NCBI RefSeq assembly: GCF_000265425.1
Contig: NC_018014.1
Coordinates: 4,092,001 to 4,156,000 of the forward strand
DNA length: 64,000 nt
Source of the DNA: Terriglobus roseus DSM 18391
GTDB lineage: Bacteria; Acidobacteriota; Terriglobia; Terriglobales; Acidobacteriaceae
Direction: 5' to 3'
How positions within the stretch are numbered: position 1 is the stretch's first letter; the number at the start of each line of letters is the position of its first letter. Shown piece after piece: positions 51,474-59,785 of this stretch. The notes under the pieces were generated by a model, which did no database searches, was not told the DNA's origin, and saw nothing but the letters and a program-made list of their open reading frames with translations. The position numbers were made by a program, and so were the translations under genes.

Positions 51474-52142
51474 TCATAGTTCGACCGCGAAAGTCCGTAA
51501 CTCTGCCACGGGCATTTGTTCTAAGAAGCGCTTCATCTTCAAAAGAAAAGCAGGCGTCGCAGTCTGTGGCACCTTCTGCAGCCATGACAGTGCGCTGCTG
51601 ATCTCGCCCGCATCCGCCAGCAGACGCGCGTAATTAAACTGCCCGCGAAAGTCCCCTGCAATCGCGGCTCTGCGATAACAATCCTTTGCAGCGGCCATAT
51701 CCACCGCCACAACCCATCCATCCTCGTAAAACCCACCGACAATGTTGATCGACTTAGCATGACCAAGATCGGCAGCCTTGCGGAACCAGTGCAGCGCTTC
51801 GTACTTGTCTTCGTTCACGCCGCTACCCATCGTCAGCAGCGTTGCCAGGTTGTACATACCCCAGTCCAGCCCCCGCTCCGCAGCCTTCCGAAACCACGGC
51901 GCGGCAAGGTGCGGACTCGCAGCCACGCCCCATCCCTGGTCCAGGCAACGGCCCACCATGTTGATGGCCATCACGTCGCCACCCACAGCGGCACGCTCGA
52001 ACCAATGCAGCGCCAGCGAAGGATTCTGTGGCACCAGCTTGCCATCCAGATGCATCTGCCCATAGAGCGCCTGGGCCTGGCACACGCCGCGTTCCGCTGC
52101 GGCGCGTACCAGTTCCAACGTCTTGTGATCCGCTACCTGCAT
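51474..52142 (-). CDS. Sel1-repeat protein
   Basis: A 222-residue soluble protein of four or so Sel1-like (TPR-related) repeats: ERGVCQAQALYGQMHLDG, LALHWFERAAVGGDVMAIN, PWFRKAAERGLDWGMYNLA, LHWFRKAADLGHAKSINIVG and DCYRRAAIAGDFRGQFNYA. No signal peptide, so likely cytoplasmic. It lies 6 bases after the TonB-dependent receptor and before piuC, the same order as PA4514-PA4516-PA4515 in Pseudomonas, where it is thought to accompany iron uptake; its exact task is not known. Confidence 0.85.
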   Translation of the reverse strand: MQVADHKTLELVRAAAERGVCQAQALYGQMHLDGKLVPQNPSLALHWFERAAVGGDVMAINMVGRCLDQGWGVAASPHLAAPWFRKAAERGLDWGMYNLATLLTMGSGVNEDKYEALHWFRKAADLGHAKSINIVGGFYEDGWVVAVDMAAAKDCYRRAAIAGDFRGQFNYARLLADAGEISSALSWLQKVPQTATPAFLLKMKRFLEQMPVAELRTFAVEL

Positions 52143-52148
52143 CGCGTG

Positions 52149-54824
52149 TTAGAAGTGCACGTTCAGCGTCAGGCGACCCTGGCGGCCCGGTGCCATCTGC
52201 GCATAGTGCGTCGTGTAAGCCTGCAGGAAGTAAGTCTTGTCACCCACGTTCTGCAAGTTAGCCTGCAACTCCACGTGCGGGTTGAAGCGATACGATCCGT
52301 ACAGATCCACACGCGCATATCCAGGAACCCACTTCGGTGCTGTCGGAGAATCGGCACCAAAGACCTTGCCCGCACCGTAGATACCGCCACCCAGGTTCAA
52401 CTTATGCGTGACCGAGTAATAACTCGTCACACTGAAGCTATGCTCCGGAGTATTCGGGAAGCGCCGGCCATCCATCAGGCCCGCCGCTGCTCCCGCACCA
52501 CCAGAGTTCAGCAGAATGGCATTCATAAAGGTGTAGCCGCCAAACAACTGCCACTTACGACTGACATAACCAGTAATGCCAAAATCAAGTCCGCGATTAC
52601 GGCGTGTTCCCACCGCTGCGATCGTGCTGTCCGCCTGCGTGATCCGGACATTCTCCGTATTCGACTGGAAGTAAGCACCGGTTGCGAGAGCCTTCGCGCC
52701 GAACAGCTCCCACTTCACACCACCCTCAACCGAACGCGTCTTCTCAGGCGGCAGCGCCTGGTTCACAGCGCTTGTAATCGCAGATGGATCCTGTCCCTGC
52801 CCCAGAGAGTTACCCGGCGGCGTCGCAGAACTGCTCACCGAACCGTAGATCGTAGCCGCCGTCACCGGCTTATATCCCACACCCACCTGGTAGTTCACAA
52901 GGTTCGAGATCGTCGGGAACGTCGTGACCGGCACCGCCGTCAGCGCAGAACGGTACACCGAATCGTAGTGGTCATACCGGATGCCCACCGTCGCCTGCAG
53001 CTGCTTGATAAAGCGGATCGTATCGAAGCCGTACACCGACCGTGTTCCAGTCACCTGCTTGTTCGGTGCAAAGTTCTTGACGAGTGTGTTGGTAACCGGT
53101 GCACTCGGTGCTGCCGTCGTCAGGTTCGTCGCAGACGTCACACCATAGAACGGATCGTCCGGCGTTGGGTTCGTCAGATCCGTGCAGTAGTAACCGCCCG
53201 CCGCGCCCGTGCCCAGCGGACAACGCGTTGCACTCACGGCCGTCGCAGCACCCGTCGCCACATTGCGTACCGTGTACGTCGGAATCGCTACAACACCGGC
53301 CGAATTACGGCCGCCCAGCGTGTACGTGCTGTTCCAGCCACGCTCCCGCGAGAACTCAAAGCCCGTCGCAAAACTGTGCTGAATGCTGCCCGTCTTGCCA
53401 TGGCCCGAAAGGTCCGTCTGGTTGATCGAAGTATCCACCGCCGAGAAGCGCTGCTGCGCGCGGCGATAGACCAGCCCGTAGTAGATGTTGCCCTGGCTGT
53501 CATCCACCATCGAATACACGTAGTCCTGGTTCGACTTGCCGAAGCGGTAGCTGTTCCGCAGCACCACGCCTTCCGTCAAATCCACTTCCACACGGCCCAG
53601 AGCAGTCTTCACCTTCTCATTGCGGAAGTCGCGCGAGTTGATGCCGTAGAAGTTATTCCGGTTCACGACCAGCGGCTGTCCATCGCCAGCCTGAAGCGTC
53701 CGCGCTCGGCCGTCGATACGCGCAAAGAACGTCGGGTTGTTGTACGGCATACCCGGATCAGGAACGTCGTTCGTCATCAGGTGGTAGTAGTTCGTGTTCA
53801 ATCGCACGCGGTGGCCCAGGTTGAACAGCAGCGCCGGTGCAAAACCATAACGGCCGTTGCGAACATAGTCGCGGCCCGCCGTGTCCGAATCCTGCCACAC
53901 GCCATTGAGCCGGCCTGCGATCGAGTTCGTCAGCTTCAAACCGCCATCCGCACTTCCACGGAAGAAGTTCGCCGTACCGGGACTAAACGTGCCAGCCAGA
54001 AAGCTCTCACGCCGAGCCATCTTCGTGTTCAGGTTCAGGCTGCCGCCCGCAGCACCACGACCGGCAAAGCCGCCGCTCGGCCCCTTGGACACTTCCACAG
54101 ATTCCAGGTTGAACACTTCGCGCGACTGGGCGCCGATATCGCGCATGCCGTCGACAAAGGTGCTCGACTGCGAGTCCACACCACGAATGTAGGGACGATC
54201 GCCAACTGGATTGCCACCCTCACCCGCGCCAAACGTAATACCGGGAACCGTGCGGAGCGCCTCCACCAGAGTGGTCGAACCGGTGTTCTCGATGATCGCC
54301 TGCGGAATGATCGTCAGCGTCTGCGGCAGATCACGCAAAGGTGCTGTGTACTTCGGCGAGATCAGCTCAGACGTCGCCACAACCGACACACTCTGGTCCG
54401 CTCCCAGCAGATCAAGCGAAACACGCTCCGGCGACACAAAGTTCGCCGCCATGCTCGTGTCCTTCAGCGCCGCCGTCAGCGCCTCTTCAATAGTCAACAC
54501 GCCCTGCACGCCCGGCGACTGCACACCAGCGTAGCGCTTGGACGAGATCACCATCCGCAGCCCGGTCTCCTTCTCCAGTGCTGCAGCCACCTCGGCCAGC
54601 GTCCCGGGAGGAATGTTGAAGGTATGAACCGTCTGGCTCGGCCGCGTCTGGTCGGCGACTTCGTCGTACACGCGCCCGCCATTCGCGTTCGGCTCCGGCT
54701 TGTGGTCGTCCTTATCGGTAGAAATGGCTGCTTCGGCACGAAGGCCGCTCATGGCAAACATTGCAAGGGTACCGGTGAGCATAAGTTTGCTCCGCCGCCC
54801 GTTCAGTTCTTCTTTGCACTTCAT
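52149..54824 (-). CDS. TonB-dependent siderophore receptor with STN domain
   Basis: An 891-residue outer-membrane receptor. Signal peptide about residues 1-32. An STN domain (about 65-120: FNIPPGTLAEVAAALEKETG, GVLTIEEALTAAL) precedes the plug (PLRDLPQTLTIIPQAIIENT, IRGVDSQSSTFVDGMRDIGAQ, VEVSKGPSGGFAGRGAAGG) and the barrel, which ends RQGRLTLNVHF with the terminal Phe. The STN domain usually signals to an anti-sigma factor, but no sigma/anti-sigma pair is adjacent. The plug resembles FecA/Fiu-type catecholate or hydroxamate siderophore receptors. A Sel1 gene and piuC follow, an iron uptake unit. An IscR-like palindrome lies about 170 bases upstream. Confidence 0.9.
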   Translation of the reverse strand: MKCKEELNGRRSKLMLTGTLAMFAMSGLRAEAAISTDKDDHKPEPNANGGRVYDEVADQTRPSQTVHTFNIPPGTLAEVAAALEKETGLRMVISSKRYAGVQSPGVQGVLTIEEALTAALKDTSMAANFVSPERVSLDLLGADQSVSVVATSELISPKYTAPLRDLPQTLTIIPQAIIENTGSTTLVEALRTVPGITFGAGEGGNPVGDRPYIRGVDSQSSTFVDGMRDIGAQSREVFNLESVEVSKGPSGGFAGRGAAGGSLNLNTKMARRESFLAGTFSPGTANFFRGSADGGLKLTNSIAGRLNGVWQDSDTAGRDYVRNGRYGFAPALLFNLGHRVRLNTNYYHLMTNDVPDPGMPYNNPTFFARIDGRARTLQAGDGQPLVVNRNNFYGINSRDFRNEKVKTALGRVEVDLTEGVVLRNSYRFGKSNQDYVYSMVDDSQGNIYYGLVYRRAQQRFSAVDTSINQTDLSGHGKTGSIQHSFATGFEFSRERGWNSTYTLGGRNSAGVVAIPTYTVRNVATGAATAVSATRCPLGTGAAGGYYCTDLTNPTPDDPFYGVTSATNLTTAAPSAPVTNTLVKNFAPNKQVTGTRSVYGFDTIRFIKQLQATVGIRYDHYDSVYRSALTAVPVTTFPTISNLVNYQVGVGYKPVTAATIYGSVSSSATPPGNSLGQGQDPSAITSAVNQALPPEKTRSVEGGVKWELFGAKALATGAYFQSNTENVRITQADSTIAAVGTRRNRGLDFGITGYVSRKWQLFGGYTFMNAILLNSGGAGAAAGLMDGRRFPNTPEHSFSVTSYYSVTHKLNLGGGIYGAGKVFGADSPTAPKWVPGYARVDLYGSYRFNPHVELQANLQNVGDKTYFLQAYTTHYAQMAPGRQGRLTLNVHF

Positions 54825-54990
54825 ACTGGATACGCTCCGGGAATGGGCGCGCTTTCACGCTGCCTCAAAAATCAACTTGCGATGTCCCTCAACGTCGCCT
54901 CGTTCGTTTTCCGGACCGAGCGCGGAGAAGCCGACCGGGTCTCCCCAGGAATCTCCGACAACATAGGTCCGATATGGATGAGATTACATG

Positions 54991-55035
54991 ATCTAGGACT
55001 GAATCGGTCCAGTATTTTTCGGACCGAGGTGGTCC
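54991..55035. promoter_or_regulatory. IscR/Rrf2-like palindromes in a divergent promoter region
   Basis: GGACTGAATCGGTCC (54996-55010) sits in a 25-base window (54991-55015) that by my count matches 18 of 25 positions of the E. coli IscR type 1 consensus on the minus strand. A second inverted repeat, GGACC-GAGGT-GGTCC, is at 55021-55035. The region lies between the siderophore receptor (-) and the SRPBCC gene (+), so it may control either. This is an inference from a recalled consensus. Confidence 0.45.
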
Positions 55036-55106
55036 TGATTCGATTACCGCCGAAATGCTCTGCCGGCACGGTCAACCTATAAGGGTGATCTGGACTCATA
55101 TCGCTC

Positions 55107-55652
55107 ATGCGCCACAACTTCCAGGCCGACCAGTGGCTGCCCTTTCCGGTTCCCATCGTCTTCGCGTTCTTCGCCAATCCGCAGAATCTGCCGCCGCTCA
55201 TGCCTTACTGGCAGCGCGCGAAGATTGAAGAACTACGCTTGATCGCGCCTCCCGCACCGCCACCCGGATCACCCGTGCGCCTGGGCACCGGCGTCGGAAC
55301 CACCATGATCCTCAGCTTCCGCATGCTCCCCGGCCTGCCCATCCGCATGAACTGGCACGCCCTCATCCCGGAGTTCGAGTGGAACGACCACTTCTGCGAC
55401 TCCCAGACCTCAGGGCCCTTCCAGTACTGGCGCCACTGCCACACCGTCCGAGAAGAGACACGCAACGGCATTGCGGGCACCCTCGTCCACGACAACGTCG
55501 ACTACGAGTTCCCCGGCTGGCTCCTCGGCGACCTCGCCAACTGGGCCGCAGGACGAGCCCAGATCCGCTACATCTTCCGCTTCCGCCACCGCCAGACAGA
55601 GAAACTCATGCCCCTCTTCGCGGCAAATCTGGCCTCCCGGCAACCGCGCTGA
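55107..55652 (+). CDS. SRPBCC-fold protein
   Basis: A 181-residue protein with the layout of the START/SRPBCC lipid- or ligand-binding fold: the N-terminal FPVPIVFAFFANPQNLPPLMP helix-grip start, strands with GVGTTMILSF and LPIRMNWHALIPEF, GPFQYWRHCHTVRE, and the end VDYEFPGWLLGDLANWAAG with a C-terminal helix. Related genes are 'SRPBCC family' hypothetical or cyclase/dehydrase proteins. It is on the plus strand, divergent from the siderophore receptor. Function not assigned. Confidence 0.8.
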   Translation: MRHNFQADQWLPFPVPIVFAFFANPQNLPPLMPYWQRAKIEELRLIAPPAPPPGSPVRLGTGVGTTMILSFRMLPGLPIRMNWHALIPEFEWNDHFCDSQTSGPFQYWRHCHTVREETRNGIAGTLVHDNVDYEFPGWLLGDLANWAAGRAQIRYIFRFRHRQTEKLMPLFAANLASRQPR

Positions 55653-55745
55653 CAAAGCTCTGCAATTTCGGACACTGAATCGATTCAAAACCCATCCGAA
55701 AGACCCTGGAACGCGCATTTTTGACACCGCAAGTCACACAAACAA

Positions 55746-55775
55746 AAGGGCGGCACAGTCTCCTGTGCCGCCCTT
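55746..55775. terminator. Bidirectional rho-independent terminator
   Basis: AAGGGCGGCACAG (55746-55758) pairs perfectly with CTGTGCCGCCCTT (55763-55775), flanked by an A-run and TTG. It separates the SRPBCC gene (+) and dxs (-), which converge. Confidence 0.88.
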
Positions 55776-55796
55776 GAATACTTTTCCAGCAAATTT

Positions 55797-57686
55797 CTAC
55801 CGATGCGCCAAACGCTCCTGCAGAATCGCATTCAGGTAAGGCTGCGCCTGGTGCAAAGCCCCATCCACACTAATCCCATACTTATCCCGAAGCGCGTCAA
55901 CCTTGCCATGCTCGATAAACTGGTCCGGCCATCCAATACGAACTACAGGCGTATTAATCTCCGCAGCGCTCAAAACCTCCAGCACAGAAGAGCCAAAACC
56001 ACCCGCAAGCACATGGTCCTCAAACGTAATTACCAGACCACACTTACGCCCATAGCCTTCGATACAGGCACGGTCAATCGGCTTCACAAAGCGAGGATTA
56101 ACCACCGCAACCGACAGCCCTAACTTGGACAAACGGGAAGCAGTCTCTTTAGCCAGAGGCAACAAAGCACCAAGGCCGAAAATCACAACGTCCGCACCGT
56201 CCTGGATGACTTCAGCCTTGCCAATCGTCAACGCAACCGGCTGCGCCTTCACAGTGGATCCAGGCCCAGTGCCACGCGGATAACGAATCGCACTCGGACC
56301 GTTATGCTCCAGTGCAGTCTGCATCATGTCTGCAAGTTCGTCCTCGTCCTTCGGCACCATGTGCACAATATTCGGCACGCAGCGCAGATAACTGATGTCA
56401 AACAAACCATGATGCGTCGGACCATCATCGCCGCTTAGTCCGCCGCGATCCATGCAGAAAACGACAGGCAATTCCTGCAAAGCAACGTCATGAACGATAG
56501 GGTCAAACGCCCGCTGTAAGAAGGTCGAATAGATCGCGCAGAAAGGCTTATAACCCTTCGTCGCCATGCCAGCCGCAAAGATCACCGCATGCTCTTCCGC
56601 AATACCTACGTCGAAGTAACGTGTGGGATGCGAAGGCCGGAAAAGATCAAGTGCGGTGCCATTTGGCATCGCTGCAGTAATGGCAACAACCTTCGGATCA
56701 TTGTTCGCCAGTTTGACCAGCGTCTCCGCAAAAATCTCCGAGTAAGTCTTCTGTCCAGCAGCCGCAGTGTCTCCCGTCTCAGGGTCATAAGGCCCCAGAC
56801 CATGGAACTTCTTCTGCTTATCAATCGCAGGCTGGAAGCCCTTGCCCTTCTGCGTGATCGCGTGCAGCACCACAGGCTTGTTTTGCGCCTTCAAGAACTG
56901 GAAGGTCTTCACCAGCAGCGGCAGATCGTGCCCATCAATGGGACCGTAATAATCCAGGCCAAACTCTTCAAAGAGCATCGAAGGTCCAAGCAGACCCTTC
57001 ACACTTTCCTCTGCCTTACGCTGCACATGCTTGGCAGCCTTGCCACCAATGCGCTCAATTAGTTCCGAAGCGCGATCATGCAGGTAAGTGAAACGAGGGT
57101 GAGTAATGATCGTGTGGAAGTAAGAAGCGATCGCACCGACATTCTTATCAATCGACCACTCGTTATCATTCAGCACAATGATCATGCGCTTGGTCTGACC
57201 CGCGATGTTATTCAACGCTTCGTACGAGATACCGCACGTAAACGCAGCATCACCCGCCAACGCAACAATGTGTTCCGTGCCGCCGCTAAGATCACGGGCA
57301 ACTGCCATACCCAGCGCGGCACTTAGCGCGGTGCCGGCATGACCCGCACCGAAACTATCGTGCTCACTCTCGGTGCGCAGCATGAAACCGTTCAAGCCAT
57401 CAGGCTGCCGGATCGTCTCGAAACGCGACTCGCGTCCCGTCAGCAACTTATGCACATACGACTGGTGGCTGACGTCAAAGACAAACGAGTCCTGCGGCGT
57501 ATCGAAGACGTAGTGCATGGCGATGGTGAGTTCCACGACGCCAAGATTCGGCCCAATATGGCCGCCGGTCTTTGCAACACTCTGGATCAGGCGTTCACGA
57601 ATCTCCTCCGCCAACTCCGCCAATTGCGGAATCGTGAGCTTCTTAATGTCGGCGGGAGACTCGATCGTGGGAAGAAATTTGCTCAT
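55797..57686 (-). CDS. dxs: 1-deoxy-D-xylulose-5-phosphate synthase
   Basis: First enzyme of the MEP isoprenoid pathway. From ATG 57686 (AAGGAAC just upstream) the product is 629 residues. Domain I has GHIGPNLGVVELTIAMHYVF and HQSYVHKLLTGR, then the thiamine-binding GDAAFTCGISYEALNN and LNDNEWSIDKNVG; domain II has DVGIAEEHAVIFAAGMA and CMDRGGLSGDDGPTHHG; domain III closes it. The thiamine loop reads GDAA where E. coli has GDGA, a variant shared with some other bacteria. A longer frame upstream (to 57866) is not supported. Confidence 0.93.
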   Translation of the reverse strand: MSKFLPTIESPADIKKLTIPQLAELAEEIRERLIQSVAKTGGHIGPNLGVVELTIAMHYVFDTPQDSFVFDVSHQSYVHKLLTGRESRFETIRQPDGLNGFMLRTESEHDSFGAGHAGTALSAALGMAVARDLSGGTEHIVALAGDAAFTCGISYEALNNIAGQTKRMIIVLNDNEWSIDKNVGAIASYFHTIITHPRFTYLHDRASELIERIGGKAAKHVQRKAEESVKGLLGPSMLFEEFGLDYYGPIDGHDLPLLVKTFQFLKAQNKPVVLHAITQKGKGFQPAIDKQKKFHGLGPYDPETGDTAAAGQKTYSEIFAETLVKLANNDPKVVAITAAMPNGTALDLFRPSHPTRYFDVGIAEEHAVIFAAGMATKGYKPFCAIYSTFLQRAFDPIVHDVALQELPVVFCMDRGGLSGDDGPTHHGLFDISYLRCVPNIVHMVPKDEDELADMMQTALEHNGPSAIRYPRGTGPGSTVKAQPVALTIGKAEVIQDGADVVIFGLGALLPLAKETASRLSKLGLSVAVVNPRFVKPIDRACIEGYGRKCGLVITFEDHVLAGGFGSSVLEVLSAAEINTPVVRIGWPDQFIEHGKVDALRDKYGISVDGALHQAQPYLNAILQERLAHR

Positions 57687-57775
57687 TGTTCCTTGAATAT
57701 GACGCCGGCGCGACTGGAAAGGGGTATCCGCGCTGCCTACGATTGTTGATGCTCCTGAAATTGTATCTGGAACGC

Positions 57776-59188
57776 CTACTCCGCCATGGCGGCCAGAACC
57801 GCCGGCTCGACGGTTTCGGTGTTCAAAGCCCCTTCCCAGCGCGCAATGACGGCAGAGGCCAGGCAATTGCCCACCACATTGATCGCCGTCCGGCCCATAT
57901 CCATCAGCGCATCGATACCCACCAGGATCAGAATCGGCTCCGAAGGCAGCCTTAGAGTTCCGGCCGTCGCCAACAGCACCACCAACACCGCACGCGGCAC
58001 ACCCGCCACGCCCTTCGACGCCAACATCAACGTGCCCATCATGAAGATCTGCGTGCCGATGCTCAAGGGAACGTTCGCCACCTGCGCCACAAACACCATC
58101 GCCATCGCAAGGTAGAGCGTCGATCCGTCCAGGTTGAATGAGTAACCGGCCGGGATCACAAACGACAGAATACGTCTCGGCACGCCAAAGGCTTCCATCT
58201 CTTCCATCGCACGCGGCAGCGCGGCCTCGCTGGTAGCCGTCGCAAACGCAATCGCTGCGGGCCCTGATACATGCCGCAGCAGCCGTCTCAAAGGCAGACG
58301 TGCAATCAGCGCTACCGGCAGGAGGACGAAAAGGATGAACGCCAGTAGAGCGCCGTAAAAGACCAGAAGGAGCTTGCCAAGATGGATGAGGACGCCTGGC
58401 CCCATCTTTGCCACGGTGTACGCCATGGCGGCCGCGACTCCCAGTGGCGCCATGTACATAACAATGTTTGTGAAGCGAAACATCACTTCACTTAGCCCCT
58501 CGGCCAGCTTCAGCACGGGCGCAGCCTTCTCGCGCGGCGCCATGGCAAGTGCGATGCCGAAGATAGCTGCGAACACCGCCACCTGCAGTACCTGGCCCTC
58601 AGCGATTGCCTTCGCAATATTCTCTGGGAAGACGTGCGCCAGGAACTCCTGCCAGTGCATCGGAGCAGCGCTCGGTACAGATCCAATCATCTCCGCCGGC
58701 ATCGCGAGACCAACGCCCGCCTTCGAGATATTCGCTGCAATCAGTCCAATGACAAGGGCAATGGTCGTCAGGACCTCGAAGTAAAGAAGGCTCTTCCAAC
58801 CCATGCGACCAACGCTCTTCAGGTCACCATGCCCGGCGATACCGCTGACCAGCGTGGCAAGAATGAGCGGCGCAACAATCGTTTTCACCAGCCGCAGGAA
58901 GATGTCACTTAGGAAGTGCGAACCAATCGCAACTGCTGGCGCGTCCAGCCCAAGCTCCACGCCGGCAACCATTCCGACGACGATCCACGGCGTCAGCTTG
59001 CGGCGCAGGAACGTAGCCCACACCAGCAGAACTAGTACGCCCGCGGCGCGCAGCGTAACACCAAGCGCGAGAAAGTGGGCCGAAGCCAGGCACGTCAGGC
59101 CGCCGCATAGGAGCACTGCGGCCAGTGTCCAGGCGGCAATTTCGTAGCGTAAGCGGTGGCGATTGCCCTGAAGGGTATCTGCAGACAT
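57776..59188 (-). CDS. Dicarboxylate/amino acid:cation symporter
   Basis: A 470-residue inner-membrane transporter of the GltP/DctA (SLC1-like) family, with about eight membrane segments. Marks include FLRLVKTIVAPLILATLVSGI, the TATSEAALPRAME serine-rich reentrant region, GYSFNLDGSTLYLAMA (the NMDGT-like motif) and the TM8 motif LVGIDALMDMGRTAINVVGN. Likely substrate is glutamate, aspartate or a C4-dicarboxylate, with sodium or protons. ATG 59188 (MSADTLQGN) is the preferred start; a longer frame to 59305 is unlikely. It runs into dxs on the same strand, 90 bases away. Confidence 0.9.
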   Translation of the reverse strand: MSADTLQGNRHRLRYEIAAWTLAAVLLCGGLTCLASAHFLALGVTLRAAGVLVLLVWATFLRRKLTPWIVVGMVAGVELGLDAPAVAIGSHFLSDIFLRLVKTIVAPLILATLVSGIAGHGDLKSVGRMGWKSLLYFEVLTTIALVIGLIAANISKAGVGLAMPAEMIGSVPSAAPMHWQEFLAHVFPENIAKAIAEGQVLQVAVFAAIFGIALAMAPREKAAPVLKLAEGLSEVMFRFTNIVMYMAPLGVAAAMAYTVAKMGPGVLIHLGKLLLVFYGALLAFILFVLLPVALIARLPLRRLLRHVSGPAAIAFATATSEAALPRAMEEMEAFGVPRRILSFVIPAGYSFNLDGSTLYLAMAMVFVAQVANVPLSIGTQIFMMGTLMLASKGVAGVPRAVLVVLLATAGTLRLPSEPILILVGIDALMDMGRTAINVVGNCLASAVIARWEGALNTETVEPAVLAAMAE

Positions 59189-59248
59189 TCCCCACACTCT
59201 ATCTGTTTCGCCGGGACGCGGGTACATTGGTGTTCTAAGGAAGATGCC

Positions 59249-59785
59249 ATGCGATCGCTTTTTTTCGGAAGCGTGATGTTCTTGATGGGACCAATTGCGC
59301 TGCATGCGCAGCTGGATCCATTGTCGCGGCGCGCTCCTGCGAACAATCCTGTTACCCAGCCCACGCTCTCACCCGGCGTGATGCAGTTGCTGCAGCTCGA
59401 TGCGCAATTCGCGAAGGAGACGCTCGCAGGCGGCGGCAAGGCTTTCTCCAACTGGTTCGCCGACGATGCACTCACACTAAATGACGGCAAGGCCGCAGTC
59501 TACGGCAAGACCCACATCGCGGCAGAAGCCGCATGGGACCCGAAACAGTATCAACTGCAGTGGACGCCGACCGGCGGACAAATGGGGCCGAGCGGCGACA
59601 TGGGCTTTACATGGGGCCACTATGATGGCCACTCAAAGGACCGCAACGGCAACGACGTTACGACCAGCGGACGATACATCACGATCTGGAAACGGCTGCC
59701 AAACGGAACATGGAAGGTCGCAATGGACGCGAGCGCCAACGAACCCGCTGCAGCCAGTGAGTGCTGCAAGTTGCCCAATCCTTAA
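59249..59785 (+). CDS. Exported SnoaL/DUF4440-like protein
   Basis: A 178-residue secreted protein. Signal peptide residues 1-20 (ending IALHAQ), then a cystatin-like (SnoaL/NTF2) fold: the helix VMQLLQLDAQFAKETLAGGG, FADDALTLNDGKAAVYGKTHI, GDMGFTWGHYDGHSKD, and YITIWKRLPNGTWKVAMDA. GGAAG precedes ATG 59249. The stop overlaps the ATG of the histidine kinase by one base (TAATG), so the two are translated as a unit and may share a signal. No substrate known. Confidence 0.82.
   Translation: MRSLFFGSVMFLMGPIALHAQLDPLSRRAPANNPVTQPTLSPGVMQLLQLDAQFAKETLAGGGKAFSNWFADDALTLNDGKAAVYGKTHIAAEAAWDPKQYQLQWTPTGGQMGPSGDMGFTWGHYDGHSKDRNGNDVTTSGRYITIWKRLPNGTWKVAMDASANEPAAASECCKLPNP

Noticed and set aside
54825..54990. 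A Fur box upstream of the siderophore receptor
   Set aside because: No stretch resembling the GATAATGATAATCATTATC consensus was found.
51759..55082. A very long open frame on the plus strand opposite the Sel1 gene and siderophore receptor
   Set aside because: It is rich in Arg/His/Leu with no domain, and mirrors the codon bias of the clear minus-strand genes. It is an antisense shadow.
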